From the NCBI GenBank assembly GCA_002794775.1, contig NBAY01000009.1:124001-188000 (forward strand): a DNA stretch of 64,000 nucleotides, written 5' to 3'. Of the stretch, positions 35,001 through 47,423 are shown one piece after another (position 1 is the first letter of the stretch; every line of letters starts with the position of its first letter). The position numbers and the translations under genes were made by a program. The stretch comes from Porodaedalea pini (taxonomy: Eukaryota; Basidiomycota; Agaricomycetes; Hymenochaetales; Hymenochaetaceae). The notes beneath the pieces are model-generated. The model had not been told where the DNA came from. It did no database searches and worked only from the letters and a program-made list of their open reading frames with translations.

Positions 35001-35381
35001 CGACTATTTTCACCCATGCATTGAAAGTTTATTGTATGGTATCGATCCCAGACACTTGACTTTATTGCGCTGAAGAACAAGACCAAGACGTTCCTAAAAC
35101 TCTTCTTCACTCAGCTCATCGTGTGCACGCAAGACCCATCGCCCGTGCCGAACCTCAATAACAGCGTCGATGCTTCTATCCTCGCTCGTCGCGACGAGAA
35201 AGCTCTGGCGGACATCCTTCTAAAAGCGACACGCCTGCCTGCACTCGTACGAGGTATCACACACTTCTTGTCATCTACGTTCCGTCAATTCGATCCCCAA
35301 GATCCAACGGATACGTTCATGCAGTGGGCATGCGAAGTCGCGAAGGACGTATTGCAGGGTGGAGACGGGGATCTGCTATGA
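32033..35381 (+). CDS. Nom1/Sgd1-type nucleolar MIF4G and MA3 domain protein
   Basis: Fourteen exons: 32033-32105, 32162-32648, 32703-32764, 32818-33016, 33064-33184, 33238-33308, 33372-33500, 33562-33819, 33888-33981, 34041-34183, 34242-34489, 34556-34651, 34710-34988, 35052-35381; about 862 aa. Basic N-terminus (KKAKLQPQSE), acidic stretch (SEDENSELDDDDSESSDSE), KYVPPQLRRQL, a MIF4G domain (ATLTNLIIEGTCLHSILLDA) and an MA3 domain (DTDVRRSVFVVLMSSDDYVDA-like, DFLRSLGEANVGG). Family role: small-subunit ribosome biogenesis in the nucleolus. Intron 33309-33371 is GC-AG. Exon 2 is one nucleotide out of phase between 32270 and 32438: an indel, an undetected intron or an assembly error. The end of exon 4 may be 33022 instead of 33016. 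Confidence 0.85.
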
Positions 35382-35432
35382 AGGAACAGAATGCACTTTT
35401 TGGTCCCCATCTTGCATATTGCTGTATCTTTA

Positions 35433-36399
35433 TTATTTCTTTGTCGTCTTTTGGAAAGCTACGCTGCAGTAGGTACTGCCCTGCGCACCTCCGAACGAGA
35501 TGCTCGGAAATTCTATCTGTGAACTACAAGAGTACTGATGAGTATGCGTGGTACCCACGAGCAAGGGGTACGATACACTGACTGGTATGTGAAGTCAGTT
35601 TCTGGTACTTCGAACGCTCGTGAGAGCTCTTCACGAGTGAAATTACAGGCTGGGGTAGCTAGGTATCAGCGCTAGTGAGTCTAACGTCAAGTGTGCGGAC
35701 TCACAAGTAATCAAGAAATATCCACCGGGCTTTAGCAAGGCAGCCACTCTCGCCGGATATGCATCGTATGGTCTACGTCCTTCCGCATCGCGTCCGGCAA
35801 GCGCCATCGCATCATACGTGCCTTTATCCAGCACAAGCGTCCACCCATTCCCGTCTCCGTCCCCCGCACCCTCTACGCACGGCATCCCCTTGCCTTCCTC
35901 CGCGCCGAGGAAGTCCACCTCCGCAAATTCAATCGCATCGCATCCCCGCTCCTGTGCAATGTTACGCGCAAGCCGCACCGCATCTGCGCTGTAGTCAATG
36001 CCTGCAAGACGCTTCGGCGCGTATCCCGCGTCCGCGAGCGCGAAAAGTAAGTTTCCGTTCCCCGCACCGATCTCGATGACAGTCGGCGCGCTGGTTGGTG
36101 GGACGTTTGTTACGGCCCACTCTACCATTTTGTCGACACTGTCTTGGCCGAACCTTTCCGAGTAGATGGCAAGCGGATGAGTCGCATATATGCGAGCTTA
36201 TTAGGAGAGAGAAGAACTTACCAGACTTCGCCCTCGTCGCCGAAGTCCTCGAAATTTGTGATTTCCCCCTCGTATAAGTTATCCCAGCTTCGTGAATGCA
36301 TTTTCAGCCTGCAGATGTGCTGTGCGCTCGGTCAAATACTCACTATTCCTTCGTCCCTAGCTTTGAGGGCTGTATATCGATCTCTGCGGACTCAGACAT
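35433..36399 (-). CDS. EFM4: Efm4/METTL10-type protein-lysine methyltransferase
   Basis: Exons 36344-36399, 36222-36287, 35705-36153, 35579-35649 and 35433-35516; 241 aa. N-terminal SKLGTKEYWDNLYEGEITNF is characteristic of the eEF1A lysine methyltransferase branch. SAM motif I is VIEIGAGNGNLLFAL, with the acidic GIDYSADAVRLAR after it. The catalytic-region LVLDKGTYDAMAL is the family DKGT(Y/F)DA block. The end is ITSCNFTREEL and FPSISFGGAQGS. The last two exons are invisible to a plain frame search but give exactly the expected family ending. Family knowledge: methylates a lysine of translation elongation factor eEF1A. The gene converges on Nom1 with only 51 bp between stop codons. Confidence 0.88.
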
Positions 36400-36760
36400 G
36401 GTAGTTCGGAAGAAGCAGCTGTGATCGTCAAAGTCTAAAGACCATAGTTTTGACCTCTTCGGCATGAAAGGTAATGCAATTAGAGACATAGTGTGACCAA
36501 AGTACTAAGGTATACACGAACAGCTAATGAGCGCAGACCAAGTCAGAAAGGAAAAGAAAAAGACAGAACTTGGATAGGGAGCAGAGCATCGTAGAGATGG
36601 GGATAGGAAGAAAAATCAAGAAAGAGCAAGGGAATAGCATGATAAATTTCAAACTGCAAGAAGTCCACCAAGACAGTCCAGATGATAATAGGATAAAGAA
36701 AAAATTGACAACAAAATGCGGGATGGAGACCGTCCATCCCCATACATCCGAGAGAATTTT

Positions 36761-39700
36761 TCACCGCTCACCCCGAGATCTGGGTTCATCGCTGCTGCCA
36801 CCACGACCAGAAGGTCCTGGTGCAGGAGAGGCTGCTCGCGAGCCGTTGTACGAGACGCGCTGAGACTGCTGGCCTGAGCCGCCGGGGGTTTGGCCGGCGC
36901 TCAATCCGCCCGAACCATCAAAGGCACCCGGGCCCAGCGAAAAACGCGAGTCCATGCCGCCCGGGCCACCCATATTGTTTCCGCCAGTCATTTGCATACC
37001 CATGGGCGATGCCATGCCTGGCATACCCCCCATCGGCATCATAGGCATCATCCCACCCATGCTCATCATCGACATCCGAGGATCATAGCCCATCCCGCCG
37101 CCCATCATCGGTGCCGGTGAGGCCGTTCCGCCACCCATAGCGCCTATGTTCGGGCTTACCCTTCCGCCGGGCCTCGCCGCCGATCTGCGAGCCCGCCGTC
37201 GACATCGCGATCATGGCCTGCTGGTACGCCTGAGCTGCCTGCTGAGCCGCGAACATGTGCTGCGGATTTGCACCCATCATCGGATTGAACATCGGGTTGA
37301 AGTACATCGATTGAGGGCCCATCATCTGCGGGTATCCACCATATCCGCCCATCATCGGGTTCATTCCCGTCATCTGCGGCGTAAGGCCGCCGCCGCCGCC
37401 ATACATGTTCATCCCGCCACCGAATTGCGCCGCGTACTGTTGTTGCTGTTCGAGCTGCTGGCGCTGCAGGTCGTCCAAGCGGCGCTGACGCTCCTCCGCC
37501 ATGCGCTTTTCACGTTCCCGCTCCGTCAACGCGGCGCCCACGCCGCCCTCACGCTTCCGTTCGCGCTCGTGCGCAGTGATCGCCCCGAGTAAACCCACTT
37601 GCGGCGGGGGCGGCTTGTTCGGCACATTGATGAGTGACGCGCCCTGCTCGCGAGCGAGCTCCTCCTGACGCTTAGCAGACCGGTCTTGCTTGTCTTGCAT
37701 GCCAGCGGACAGCAGGCCTTGTGGGGTGAAAGCTTTGGTCATGGTCTCCGCAGGTGCCTCGATTTGCACGAACGTGTCGCGATTATGATTGTTGTTGTTT
37801 TGAGGCATACCTGTGTCGCGGTTAGCGTCGAGAACTGAGCTCCACATGGTTTGACGAGCGGCGGCGGGCTGCTGCTGCTGCTGCTGCTGGTGTTGGTATT
37901 GCTGCTGGAACTGCGGTTGATACTGCTGCTGTTGAGGGTATTGTGACTGAGGACGACCCATGCTCGGTTCACGAGGACCCTCATACTGGTCGTACCGGCG
38001 ATCCGAGGCTGACAAGTAAAATTGAGGCTGGTATCAGAAAAAAAAGGTACACAAAGACATTTGCGGGATAACGTACCTGCAGGCGAGCGTCCCCGCTGTG
38101 GGATTTGGGGGAGCGTGCGAACCGAACGTTGTTGGCCTTGCTGGTCCCTAGGGTCGTCGGCCGCCGAGTTCGATGGCGACAACCCGCGCATCTGCTGCTG
38201 GACCATGGGATTCCTCCCGACAGGAGCAGCAATAGAAGGAGCGCCGGAGCCCGTGCGAGATGCGGTATGAAGCTCATCATCCGTATTAGCATCATCGTCC
38301 TCGTCCTCCTCTTCCTCCTCCTCCTCTTCACTGCTTTCCCACCCGCCCTCGCGCTGCTTTGTACGCTGTTTGCCATTCGGCCTACCGGGCTTGTGTACCG
38401 CCTCATCATGTGCAGCCTGTTGAGCCTGGGAACGGGCCTTCCGCTCTGCTGCCTGCTTGGAAGGTGCAAACGATGAACGGAACGGCTGTTTATTTGACTG
38501 AGGCGAGTGGGGCGACGGTGCACGGTCCTCTGGCTCCAGGATAGTAGGCGGTGCAGGAGCCGAAGGATCTACAGCCATATTATTCTGCTGCGACGCCGTC
38601 TGGGGAGGCTCTGACGCGTTGGACGCGTCGTGTTGCTCAAGGAAACTGAGCGCAGCAAGCGCATCCACCGTGTCGTCGTCGTCATGCGCAGACATCTGAG
38701 CGTGCTTATTGTTGTTGTGTGACGACGGCGGCGGTGATGACGATGCAGATTGCTCGTCAACCTCGCGCGGCATGGAGGAGGGAGAGTCACTGGGGACAAA
38801 TCGTTTACCGCCAGCGACGCGTGGCGGTGCACGGGCCCCAGATGGTCTCCTACCTAATCCTCGGGGTCCTGCATTCGTGTTTTCGATCGCGCCGCCTCCG
38901 CTACCCCCGCCGCTGTACGCCGAGTTCGTGTCCAGCGAGCCCGTCCGTCCGCTCCGCCCGCTCGCACTTCCGCCAACGCCCGCCAACGCCGCTGTACCTA
39001 CAGCGCCAGAGACGACCTCAAAGCCCGCCGGCATTTGCCGACGCGCTACAGGCGACACGGGCACATTAGCGGTGCGTGGCTGTTGCTGTGCAACCTGAGA
39101 GGGCGAAGCCGCGGACTTGACGCTCATCGGGGTCGTAAGCACTGAATGCTCAGACGCGACTGACTCCTCTTCTTCCTCTTCGCTCTCGTTTTCATCCTCG
39201 CTACGTTGCACTGGGGGTGCATGCGCGCCCTCCGTCTGACGCTGCTGCTGCATGTAATACAGCGCACCCGGCTCATCGAATACGTATTCTGACTCGCGCG
39301 CCCTGTGCTTGTACTGCGGCTCCCATGACTCGCCCTGCTGCGGTCTCGGGCTCTTCGATGGTGGCGCGGGCGGTTGCTCCTTGTCGCGCGAGACGGTCTC
39401 GTTGATGGAGAACGGCGAGGTCATCATTGTCGTGTGTGAGAGCACAGAGGCGGGCGTCGGCGGCGCTTGCTCGTGCTGCTGCTGCTGCATCCGCGGTGGA
39501 ACTGGCGACACAGGCGAGTGCAGCGACAGTGATAAAGGTGCCTCACGCTCGGATAATGAAGTCTGCCCGGTCGATGTGGGTGACTGTACGTTCTCCGGAA
39601 GTGTAATATTTGTATGCTGACTTGAAAGCGTCGAGCCTTCAGGCTGGCTGTACCTTGATATTGAAGAGTCCGGGGACAGCGGTGGTGAGCGCATGCCGCG

Positions 39701-42089
39701 CGTTGGGCTTATAACCCTGCCCGAACCCGAACCTGAACCCGAGCCGGACCCATTACCTGAGTCCTGACTAAAGCGAGGCACTAGCTGGGCAGGCGCGCGG
39801 GGCGAAATCGTTCCGGCACGCTGCTGCTCATTCGGCGCGTCATAATGCGACGGCGCACTGCCCGTCGGACTCTCAACTCGCTGGTTACCGAGGACGCTTT
39901 CTTCCTCAATCGTCGATTGCATGGGCGCGGCGCGCATTGACACCGACGCCGAGGGTGGAGAGTGAACATGGTCCTGCGTGCTTCCGCGGGATTGGGACTG
40001 GCTGTCCGTGCGCTCTGTGATGGGTGAAAGCGATGATGTGTCACGCGCCGGTGGTGCGTTCGATGTCGATGCATTGTTGTCGAAGCTGAGCGGCGGGAGC
40101 TGGAAAGTTCCGCCGCTGCTGGCTCCGCTTGCGCCGTTTTGTGGGGTACGCTGCGACTCTTCCGACTCTTCCGATCGCCGCTCGGCAACGCTCTGGATGG
40201 GCGGGAGCGACGGTGGCATGCTGGAAGGTGCTGCACTGCCATTTCCAGTCGGAGAGGGGAAAAGCATCGACAATCTCGACCCGCCTTCCTGTCCGTACAT
40301 GCGCTCGATGAGGATGTCCTTGAATCTTTGGCGTACAACGGATCCCCTGTCTTCGCGTGGGTCGACGTTCTCGGCGAGCTCGCGATCGAGGAAAAGGTTC
40401 TATCACTAGTCAGCTCATGAACCCGTGTGAATTGATGGGGAGTGCTTACATCTTTGTGCGGACCAACTGGGTATGCAAACATCAGAGAATTTGGGTCGCG
40501 TGGGTTCCAAGTATAGCCAGGTGGTCGTCCATAAAGATTGAACGCGTCATGTAGACCTGAACCATAGTTAGCTCAAAGCTTAGCGAATAAGCTAATAGAC
40601 ATACCAACAAGCCATTTAAGCATTTCCAGTGATCCCAATTTGCCCGCCTCCGCTTCAGGCATCAAAAGTAGCCAGCCTTCACGACACCTCCATTCGCCCG
40701 CAAGCTCCTCATCCCCGATGAATCCTTCCATCTTGATAAGAGTACTACGACTGATCAGCTCGGGGCGTTCCGGGTACACCGCAAACACCTGCGTTACGCC
40801 GGCGAGGGTGAGCACCCCCTTTTTGCGATCGCGCGGTTTTGGCGATGCGTAGAGCGTTATATGCGCCACACGTGGGTCAACGGCACCGCCGTCTGGCGCA
40901 GTGACCGAAGTAACGCTGTTCGAGTGTTCATGCGAGCCACGCCCAAAGAGAGAGGACATGCGGTTTTTGCGCGTCGCGGACCCATCAGCATGCGCATCTG
41001 CTTGACCGGCTTGCACACACATCCAGAGGCGCTTCCAGTCGGTCTGCCCGTTGATACGAATTTTGACCCACCCTTCGAGGCGGCCATTGGCGAGTGGAGA
41101 GCGCGGGTCCTTCCCTAGAGCGGCGTTAGCATGAGAACAATAAAAGACGCAGCATACTCACAGGTTCCCTGCTCGCTGAGGGACATGCGGAGTAGATGAG
41201 CGGTATAAAGCTCCTCTAGACGTGACTTTTCGTATGCAGACAGACGGAGTGCTGCCGTCCATGAGACGAGAGCCTGCGGATTTGGACAGGAGAATAACAG
41301 GAGATTGAGTCCGGCGGTGGTAAGGGTAACGACGTTCATGTATTTGACGGGGGCACCATTCACTCCAGGCATAGTGACCGCACCAAGAACGTGGATGGAC
41401 GCATCGGTAATGTTGAGATAGGTGGGCGGCACCTCTGCGCCGCGCTTGCTTGCCTCCTCGATTTCCTTCATGTCCCATACACTGAGTGTCGTTCCGCCCA
41501 GCTGCGCCCAGACCTCGCGCCAGGGTTCCTCCTTCCCTACGATCTTGCCATCCGTGTGGCGCTCGACGTGCTTGACGAGGGGCCCGGAGAAATAGACTTT
41601 GTGTGCATGCGCTTGGGACAGCTGCACGATCGAGCGGATTTCTGGGTGTAGCTGGCGCTGGGGTGAGCCTGTAAGGGGAGCGCCCGCAGATCCAGGCGGC
41701 TCGTCGCGAGAGACAGGCGCATTGCCCGTCATCGGGCTGGTCGATCGCGCTGTGGCAGGCGTTATCGTTGACGTCGACGGTGCTGACGGTGGTGGTTGTG
41801 AAGAGGTAGAGCCAAACTCGTCCGGATTTCTCCCGCTTCCCGCGGCCTCACGCACGGTATTCAACAGTGAATGTGCGTGCGACGGCGGGTTCGAGCCCGT
41901 ACGATTTCTGAATGTGAAGTTAAGGAAGGAGGAGCGGGCATGCGACTGTGGTCTGCCCGGTGCGGGGGAGGCGTCGACCATATTGGTGTTGTCGCGGTTC
42001 GCTTTAGAGAGGCGTCTGCGCGGTGCGGATGCGGATGAAGTTGAGTCTGAGCCCAACCTAGCCGAGGGCGACGCTGGCGATGAATTCAT
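36761..42089 (-). CDS. Caf120/Skg3-like PH-domain protein, large and low-complexity
   Basis: Exons 41162-42089, 40605-41114, 40450-40556, 38077-40399, 37160-38008 and 36761-37143; about 1699 aa. The N-terminal 150 residues are Ser/Pro-rich. A split PH-like region follows (KVYFSGPLVKHVER, WREVWAQLGGTTLSVWD, then GRLEGWVKIRINGQTDWKRL). LHDAFNLYGRPPGYTW and VVRQRFKDILIERM are typical of the family. The second half is poly-Ser/Glu/Gln and ends in Met/Gly-rich repeats. Yeast relatives associate with Ccr4-Not and the bud neck; the role here is inferred. The junction 37144-37159 would be a 16-nt GT-AG intron; otherwise a 1-nt frameshift separates the last two blocks. Confidence 0.78.
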
Positions 42090-42299
42090 CGACTATCGAC
42101 AAACAAATTTGAAACAAATAAAAATGATGCCCGAGTTATGGGCGGAAGCAAGGTAGCTGCATGGCAGTGTATGCACAGCGTACAAACTAATTGTGCACTG
42201 CATGCGCGTGCCCCTCACATGATTGGAATGAAGAGGGTAGGGTGATTTTGATAATTATAATATTATACAGATATCTCTACTGTAATGAGTGTAGATTCA

Positions 42300-43530
42300 C
42301 TATTCCTTTTGGTCCTTTGCTTTTGGTGCGTGTTCGTATTTGTCAAAGCCCAGCGAAGTCTGTACCACTTCGTCAGGAGCATCGGGCTCCAGATGTCCCT
42401 TCTCGTTCCGTCGAGCACTGCACAGACCATTAGATAACAGCAGACAATGCATCAGATGGCAGAAGCGCACCGGAAGAACGTATATGAGAGAACAATGTCA
42501 TCAACGTTCTGGCATGCCGGGTCATCCAACACATCTCGGTCGATGAAGAACAGCAGCGGCATGTCTACCTCCTCCCCTGCAAGCAATTTCTGCTCCTCAA
42601 AGCAGAAGCATTCGACCTTGGCGAAGTATGGTGCAATCTAAAGTAGTACAGATATCAGTGTAATGTGATCTCAGCAAGACGGCACAGCCAGCATGCGGAA
42701 CCAGACTGGCATCAGATCGGAGATACCTCCCAGTAAAGCCAGAGCGGTTCTCAAAGACAAATAAGAAGAGAAATTCCGCTTCAGCATTTTCTTGAGGAGC
42801 TGCTCTAATCTGAAACCAGTCTGCACGCTGTGATAACAAGAATGAACCGGCAAACGTACGCGATCGGGAGTCACATTATACGTCGCAATGCCAATAACAT
42901 CGTGCGGCGACGTGTTCTTCGCCTTGTAGAACGCAAGGCTCGTCTCGCCCGGCAGCACGCTCACATACTTTTGCTGCGGTGTGAACGTCCACGGCAACGC
43001 CTCAGACGTGTCCGCATTGAACTTGACCTTGATGCGCCGTGCATCCTCCGCGGGCACGAGCCGGTCCGGTGAGAACTTGCCCGTACCAACAACGGGCGTA
43101 CCCGCGAAGCCTGTTGCGGCGCAGAAAACACGGTATAATGGCACGGCGGCATATGACATCCCGCTCACGAAGAATATCTGCAGGGAGTGAAAATCATTAG
43201 ATGAGCGACAACGATATATAACTTGATGAGAGCACGCACGACGGCGGTCGTATACATCAGCAACGACCTATTTCGCTGCTTATACATGTCTTCGCGTCTC
43301 CTGAAGTGCTGGCTCGCGGGTGCAGCCTGTTCAGTCGCGTACGTTCTCCGCACGAAGAAGTCATTCCGCAGGCTGTTCCGGCAACATCGTACATCCCGCG
43401 CACTTCTCAGCAGGATGTGAGACTGAAAAGGGGATTGGATTTAGCCAAGAACTCAGACGAAAACTATACTGAGTACTCACCGATCCAACTCGCGAGGCCC
43501 TCCACGCAGCAAGACAAGTCGAAGAGACAT
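42300..43530 (-). CDS. COX11: Cox11, copper chaperone for cytochrome c oxidase
   Basis: Exons 43481-43530, 43240-43405, 42860-43177, 42471-42637 and 42300-42417; about 272 aa. Arg-rich presequence-like N-terminus, one membrane segment running into GMSYAAVPLYRVFC, and the copper-binding VECFCFEEQ with its CFCF pair. The C-terminus is LSYTFFRARRNEKGHLEPD, completed only by splicing out 42418-42470; without it the protein would stop at CASAI. Delivers Cu to the CuB site of subunit 1 in the mitochondrial inner membrane. The 5' end is uncertain: the ATG at 43530 is in phase only with a TGAG acceptor ending at 43406, while the stronger CAG acceptor at 43423 leaves no ATG. Intron 42638-42859 (222 nt) is unusually long here. 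Confidence 0.85.
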
Positions 43531-43653
43531 GGACAGAGTCAGTCTTGTCCAATTGACGCGCCAAACTGTATACGTGGGAACGTCGATTAAACGTGACTTC
43601 GAATATTACTGGCGCGCGCGCCGTGTCTGCAGCGCTTGTCAAGTCCGACCACG
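43531..43653. promoter_or_regulatory. Short divergent promoter, COX11 / DnaJC8
   Basis: Only 123 bp separate the two start codons, so the two genes must share a bidirectional promoter or overlap in 5' UTR. GCGCGC-rich, no TATA box seen. Confidence 0.45.
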
Positions 43654-44736
43654 ATGCCAGACCAGTCTAAGGCCTCCTCATCGATGCCGACTTCGAGTTC
43701 GATGCCATCCATAACGGAAGAAGAGCTCGAGAAGCTGCTCAGCCGCGAGGCATCCGCTCTGAACCGAGAGCTCGAAGTTGAGCGTATCCTCAAGGCCTTC
43801 AAGCTCAAGTGCGTCTGTTCGTCCAAATCGTTTTCGCGTACAAATGGCTTATAAAGAGTATCTTTTGAATGCATAGTCCGTACGAGATCCTTGACATAGA
43901 TGAGACTGCGACTGCGGATCAAATCAAGAAACGCTACAGGCAGCTTTCCCTCTGTCAGTACAAGCGCCTCTTAATATGCAGTGTATGTCATTGACTGTCC
44001 TTCATCCCCGCAGTCATCCACCCCGACAAAACCTCACATGCACGTGCCCCAGAGGCATTCGATCTCCTCAAGAAGGTGAGTCTTCCAGTCTTAAATGTCT
44101 GTTCCGCTACTCAAACCCGCTGTGCAGGCCGAGTCTGAGCTAAGCGATGAAAAGAAGCGTGAGGAGGTCGACGCGGTCGTGATGCAAGCGCGTATTCTGC
44201 TGCTCAAGGAACACAAACTACCCACGAATACGGAGGACAGCGATCCGCGTCTCAAAGAGCTCAACCCGCCTTTCCGCGTACAGATGCGCGTCAAGTGCAA
44301 GGAACTCCTCATCGACGAGGAGGTGCGGCGGCGAAAGTGCGTTCTTTCTTTCCTCCCTCCTTTCTCTTCACGTTCCTCTATACAACCCTCTCTTTCTCTG
44401 CCGACATATCTCTTATTGCGTTCTGGAATGTATTCACTTCATTTGTTGCAGAGCGATCAAGATGAACCTTGCGAACGAAGGATTAGAGGCGCAGCGTGTA
44501 GAAGCGGAACAGAACGCGAAGAAACGCAAAGCTGAGGCCGACAAGGTTTGGGAAGGTGTGTCCTCTATATCTCTCTTCTCGCAAGATCATATTCAACGAT
44601 GCTTTTTTGGGGCACTCTCTCGCTGTTTGTCTCCTTTCTTTTCACAGAAACCCGGGAGGAGCGCGTCGGCAGCTGGCGGAACTTCGCAACAAATAAAAAG
44701 AAGAAGCAAAAGACGAAGCCGAATATCCTTGGATGA
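43654..44736 (+). CDS. DnaJC8/Spf31-type J-domain protein
   Basis: Exons 43654-43808, 43877-43953, 44014-44075, 44128-44336, 44452-44555 and 44648-44736; 231 aa. Ser-rich start, then the J domain: NPYEILDIDETATADQIKKR, the HPD motif in FIHPDKTSHARA, and EAFDLLKKAESEL. After it come a long charged helix (EEVDAVVMQARILL) and NPPFRVQMRVKCKELL. The C-terminus is VGSWRNFATNKKKKQKTKP. This arrangement matches human DNAJC8 and fission yeast Spf31, spliceosome-associated nuclear J-proteins. All introns GT-AG; the last two are 115 and 92 nt. Confidence 0.88.
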
Positions 44737-45233
44737 TGATTGTCGCATTCTAGATGTCTTCCTTTGCCCTGTTTCCTGCGCTTTTTGCTTTTGCATGCCT
44801 CCCTTTTCTATTGACTATTTGTTTGTTTAGACGCGCCCTCTTCTGTAGAGTTTGCCCATTGCTTCCGGGGCCTGTGTTCACGATCGGATACTGATGTATT
44901 CCTACTTACTATCCTCTGTAAATACCGTTCTTGCGTTTGATCGTCTTGCGTAATACCGAGTCAATTTGACATTCTGCCCGCTCAGAGTCCTACGGATGCT
45001 TGCACCTTTCATTTGAAGCAATGATGCTCTGTAGCGACTTCCTCTTATAAATTACCAGTCTACTGTAACGCTCGAGATATTTTCGATTAGTACTTCCACT
45101 CTTTTAAAAGGAGAAAAATACGTTAGAAGCCAGTCCGTACAATATCAATGCAACAAGAAAAACAGCAGGAGGGATCCAAAGAGCATAAAGAACATAAAGT
45201 TATTCCATACATGCGCACTCTCGGTAGCCATGA
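44737..45233. other. Convergent spacer, DnaJC8 / Rmi1
   Basis: No coding features; 3' UTRs of two converging genes. Confidence 0.4.
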
Positions 45234-46953
45234 TTAATCCGAAATATCTATCACGTCTTCAGGCGTAGCCGAGACGCGTCGGCGGACGCGACGCTTGGGA
45301 ACGGGCACATTCTCCTTGTCGTCGTCCTCATCATCTTCAATCGTGATCACGTCTTGCGCGACAAGCAGTTTGGGCTCCGTTTGCGCCTGTGGCCGATGAG
45401 CTTGGGCGGGGCGTGCGCTAGAAGTTGACGCGGCGGTAGAAGAGGAAGGAATGGGGACAGGAGTGTGCGTTCGCCGCTCTTTTATCGTCTCACTTTGAGC
45501 GCGAGACTGCGACCGCGAATGCGAATGCGAGACGGCCTGTGAGACTGTATGAGTCAAGAGTGCCTCTTTTTTGACCTTGGCGATCTCGTCGAGGAACGCA
45601 GCGTCGAGCTCCGCGTCGTCGTCATCGAAGTCAAATTCCTCATAGCTGATCTTCGAACGTAGCGTCCCGGCGGGCTGCTTCCCCGCCGCGATGGCCGAGC
45701 GCGACACGGGAGCAGGTGACGGATCCTCCATTGACGAATCGGTGATGTCAATTGGATCACCACGTACGGGCGAGAGCACGCGTGTAAGGCGGTGCGTCGG
45801 TGTGCTTGCGGCCGCAGTCAGGCTGGACGGACCGGCAAAGAAGCGAGACGCGACAAGTGTACTTGCCGACGAAGATGAGGTTGACGCGGGCGCAGGCGGA
45901 GGTTGGTGCATGTTCAGGTTTGGGTTTGGAATGCGGCGCTTGCGCGGAAGGTCGGCTTCATCGTCCATGTCCATGCCGTCTGCGAGTGGTTCCGGGGGCT
46001 CGGAGATCTCGCGCAGTGGCGAGCGCACTTGTTCTGGTACCGCGGGTGCCTGTGCTGGGGGAGGTCCTCTTGCAGGAGGGTGGTTTTCGTCATCGTTGTT
46101 GTTTGCAGGCTGCTCATCATCCGGTACAGGTTTCCTAAATCCAGATTAGTATTTATTTCGGTCAAAAAAGCATAGGCATACATCATCCGCCCGAAGAGGC
46201 CTCTCACAAAATCTCGATCTCGGAATTCGTCCCTATCGTCAGTCTTATGTCCTTTTAGCACAATTCCTTGAGGCTCGAGGAAGATGACACCTCTCCGAAT
46301 AAGAACGTCTTTGAGCATGATCTATAAAATATAGCTCAGGACATGCAGATACACTCTAGAGAAATATTACCTCACCTTGAAGCCCAACGGCGTTTCATCG
46401 AGCCTAAGTCCAGGAAGAGCTCTATACTCAATGGCTGGTAAAGTCACTGTTCCATCGCAGACCTCAAACTTGAGCATGGAATGAGGATAGGTCGGAACGG
46501 GGCCCTCATAATCCTCCACGCCTTCCTCTTGTGCCAGGCCGGCAAGATCTGCGCGTTCAATGCGCGTCTGTCGCACGTTATGCAGGTTGAACGCGCTATG
46601 TCCAATTTCTGTAATGGCGGTGACCTCAACGAGTATGGGTGTCCCGCGAATACGCTCGTTATTCATCGCTGGTGCGCCGCGTGGTAGGCCTGTCCCAGTC
46701 TCCATGGAATCGCGGAGATCTGACTCCAGGAGCTGGTTCTCCACATTCTTTATGAACACATCTGTCTGCGTGTCTGGGTTAAGCTGCATCTCGTCCGCGA
46801 TCCACGCACAGCATGCATCGAGCCACTCCTAAATTAAATATCACATTGGTATATGTATCATGGTTTCAGTTCAAGAAGCATGATTCCTACCCCATTTACG
46901 CGTGGCTTGGGATATGCCTGCCTAATCCACTGTACAACCTGGGCTGGCGCCAT
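45234..46953 (-). CDS. RMI1: Rmi1, RecQ-mediated genome instability protein 1
   Basis: Exons 46891-46953, 46376-46828, 46182-46321 and 45234-46134; 518 aa. Starts MAPAQVVQWIRQAYPKP, then EWLDACCAWIADE, a helical DUF1767-type bundle. The OB fold follows: GTPILVEVTAITEIGHSAF, ALPGLRLDETPLGFKIML, RRGVIFLEPQGIVLKGH. The long Ser/Pro/acid-rich tail (DDDDAELDAAFLDEI, EDDEDDDKENVPVPKRR) looks disordered. Family role: with Top3 and a RecQ helicase it dissolves double Holliday junctions. The joined phases are all consistent. Confidence 0.86.
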
Positions 46954-47423
46954 AGCGAGATGTTCTTGGTTTCGCTTTTACTTGAACGATTAGACGCAAA
47001 GGAGCTGCCGATATGGAAGGAGAGGTTTGTTGCCACGTCTGATTTATTTGAAGCAAGTGCAAGGCTCGTAGTGGTGGTCGGACGAAGACCACAAAGGACG
47101 GACGCGGTCACGCGCCGTGTGAATTTGAGTCGCGTCAACGGTCAAGACGCGTCCGAGGTGAATCTTCCATTTCGTAACGGGACTCCGACCAGACAAGCAT
47201 AATGCAGAGAAGAATCATTTTTGTTGGCCAGGTTGAATGAATATTAATGATAAACAGTCGTTCTTCCTTATGAAATGCATTTCCAATACATTTTTGTATG
47301 TTAAAGACAGCTCCGAGTCTGAGCTATACTTAGATCAACTTGAACGGGATCAAAGAATCAAAACGGCCCATAGGTAGCATTTTCTGTATAATTTAGTTAC
47401 GACTTCTCACACCGCTCATGCTA

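Noticed and set aside
37146..39620. Several long plus-strand frames over the Caf120/Skg3-like gene
   Set aside because: Antisense shadows of the Gln/Ser/Pro-rich low-complexity coding sequence; biased codons keep the other strand open.
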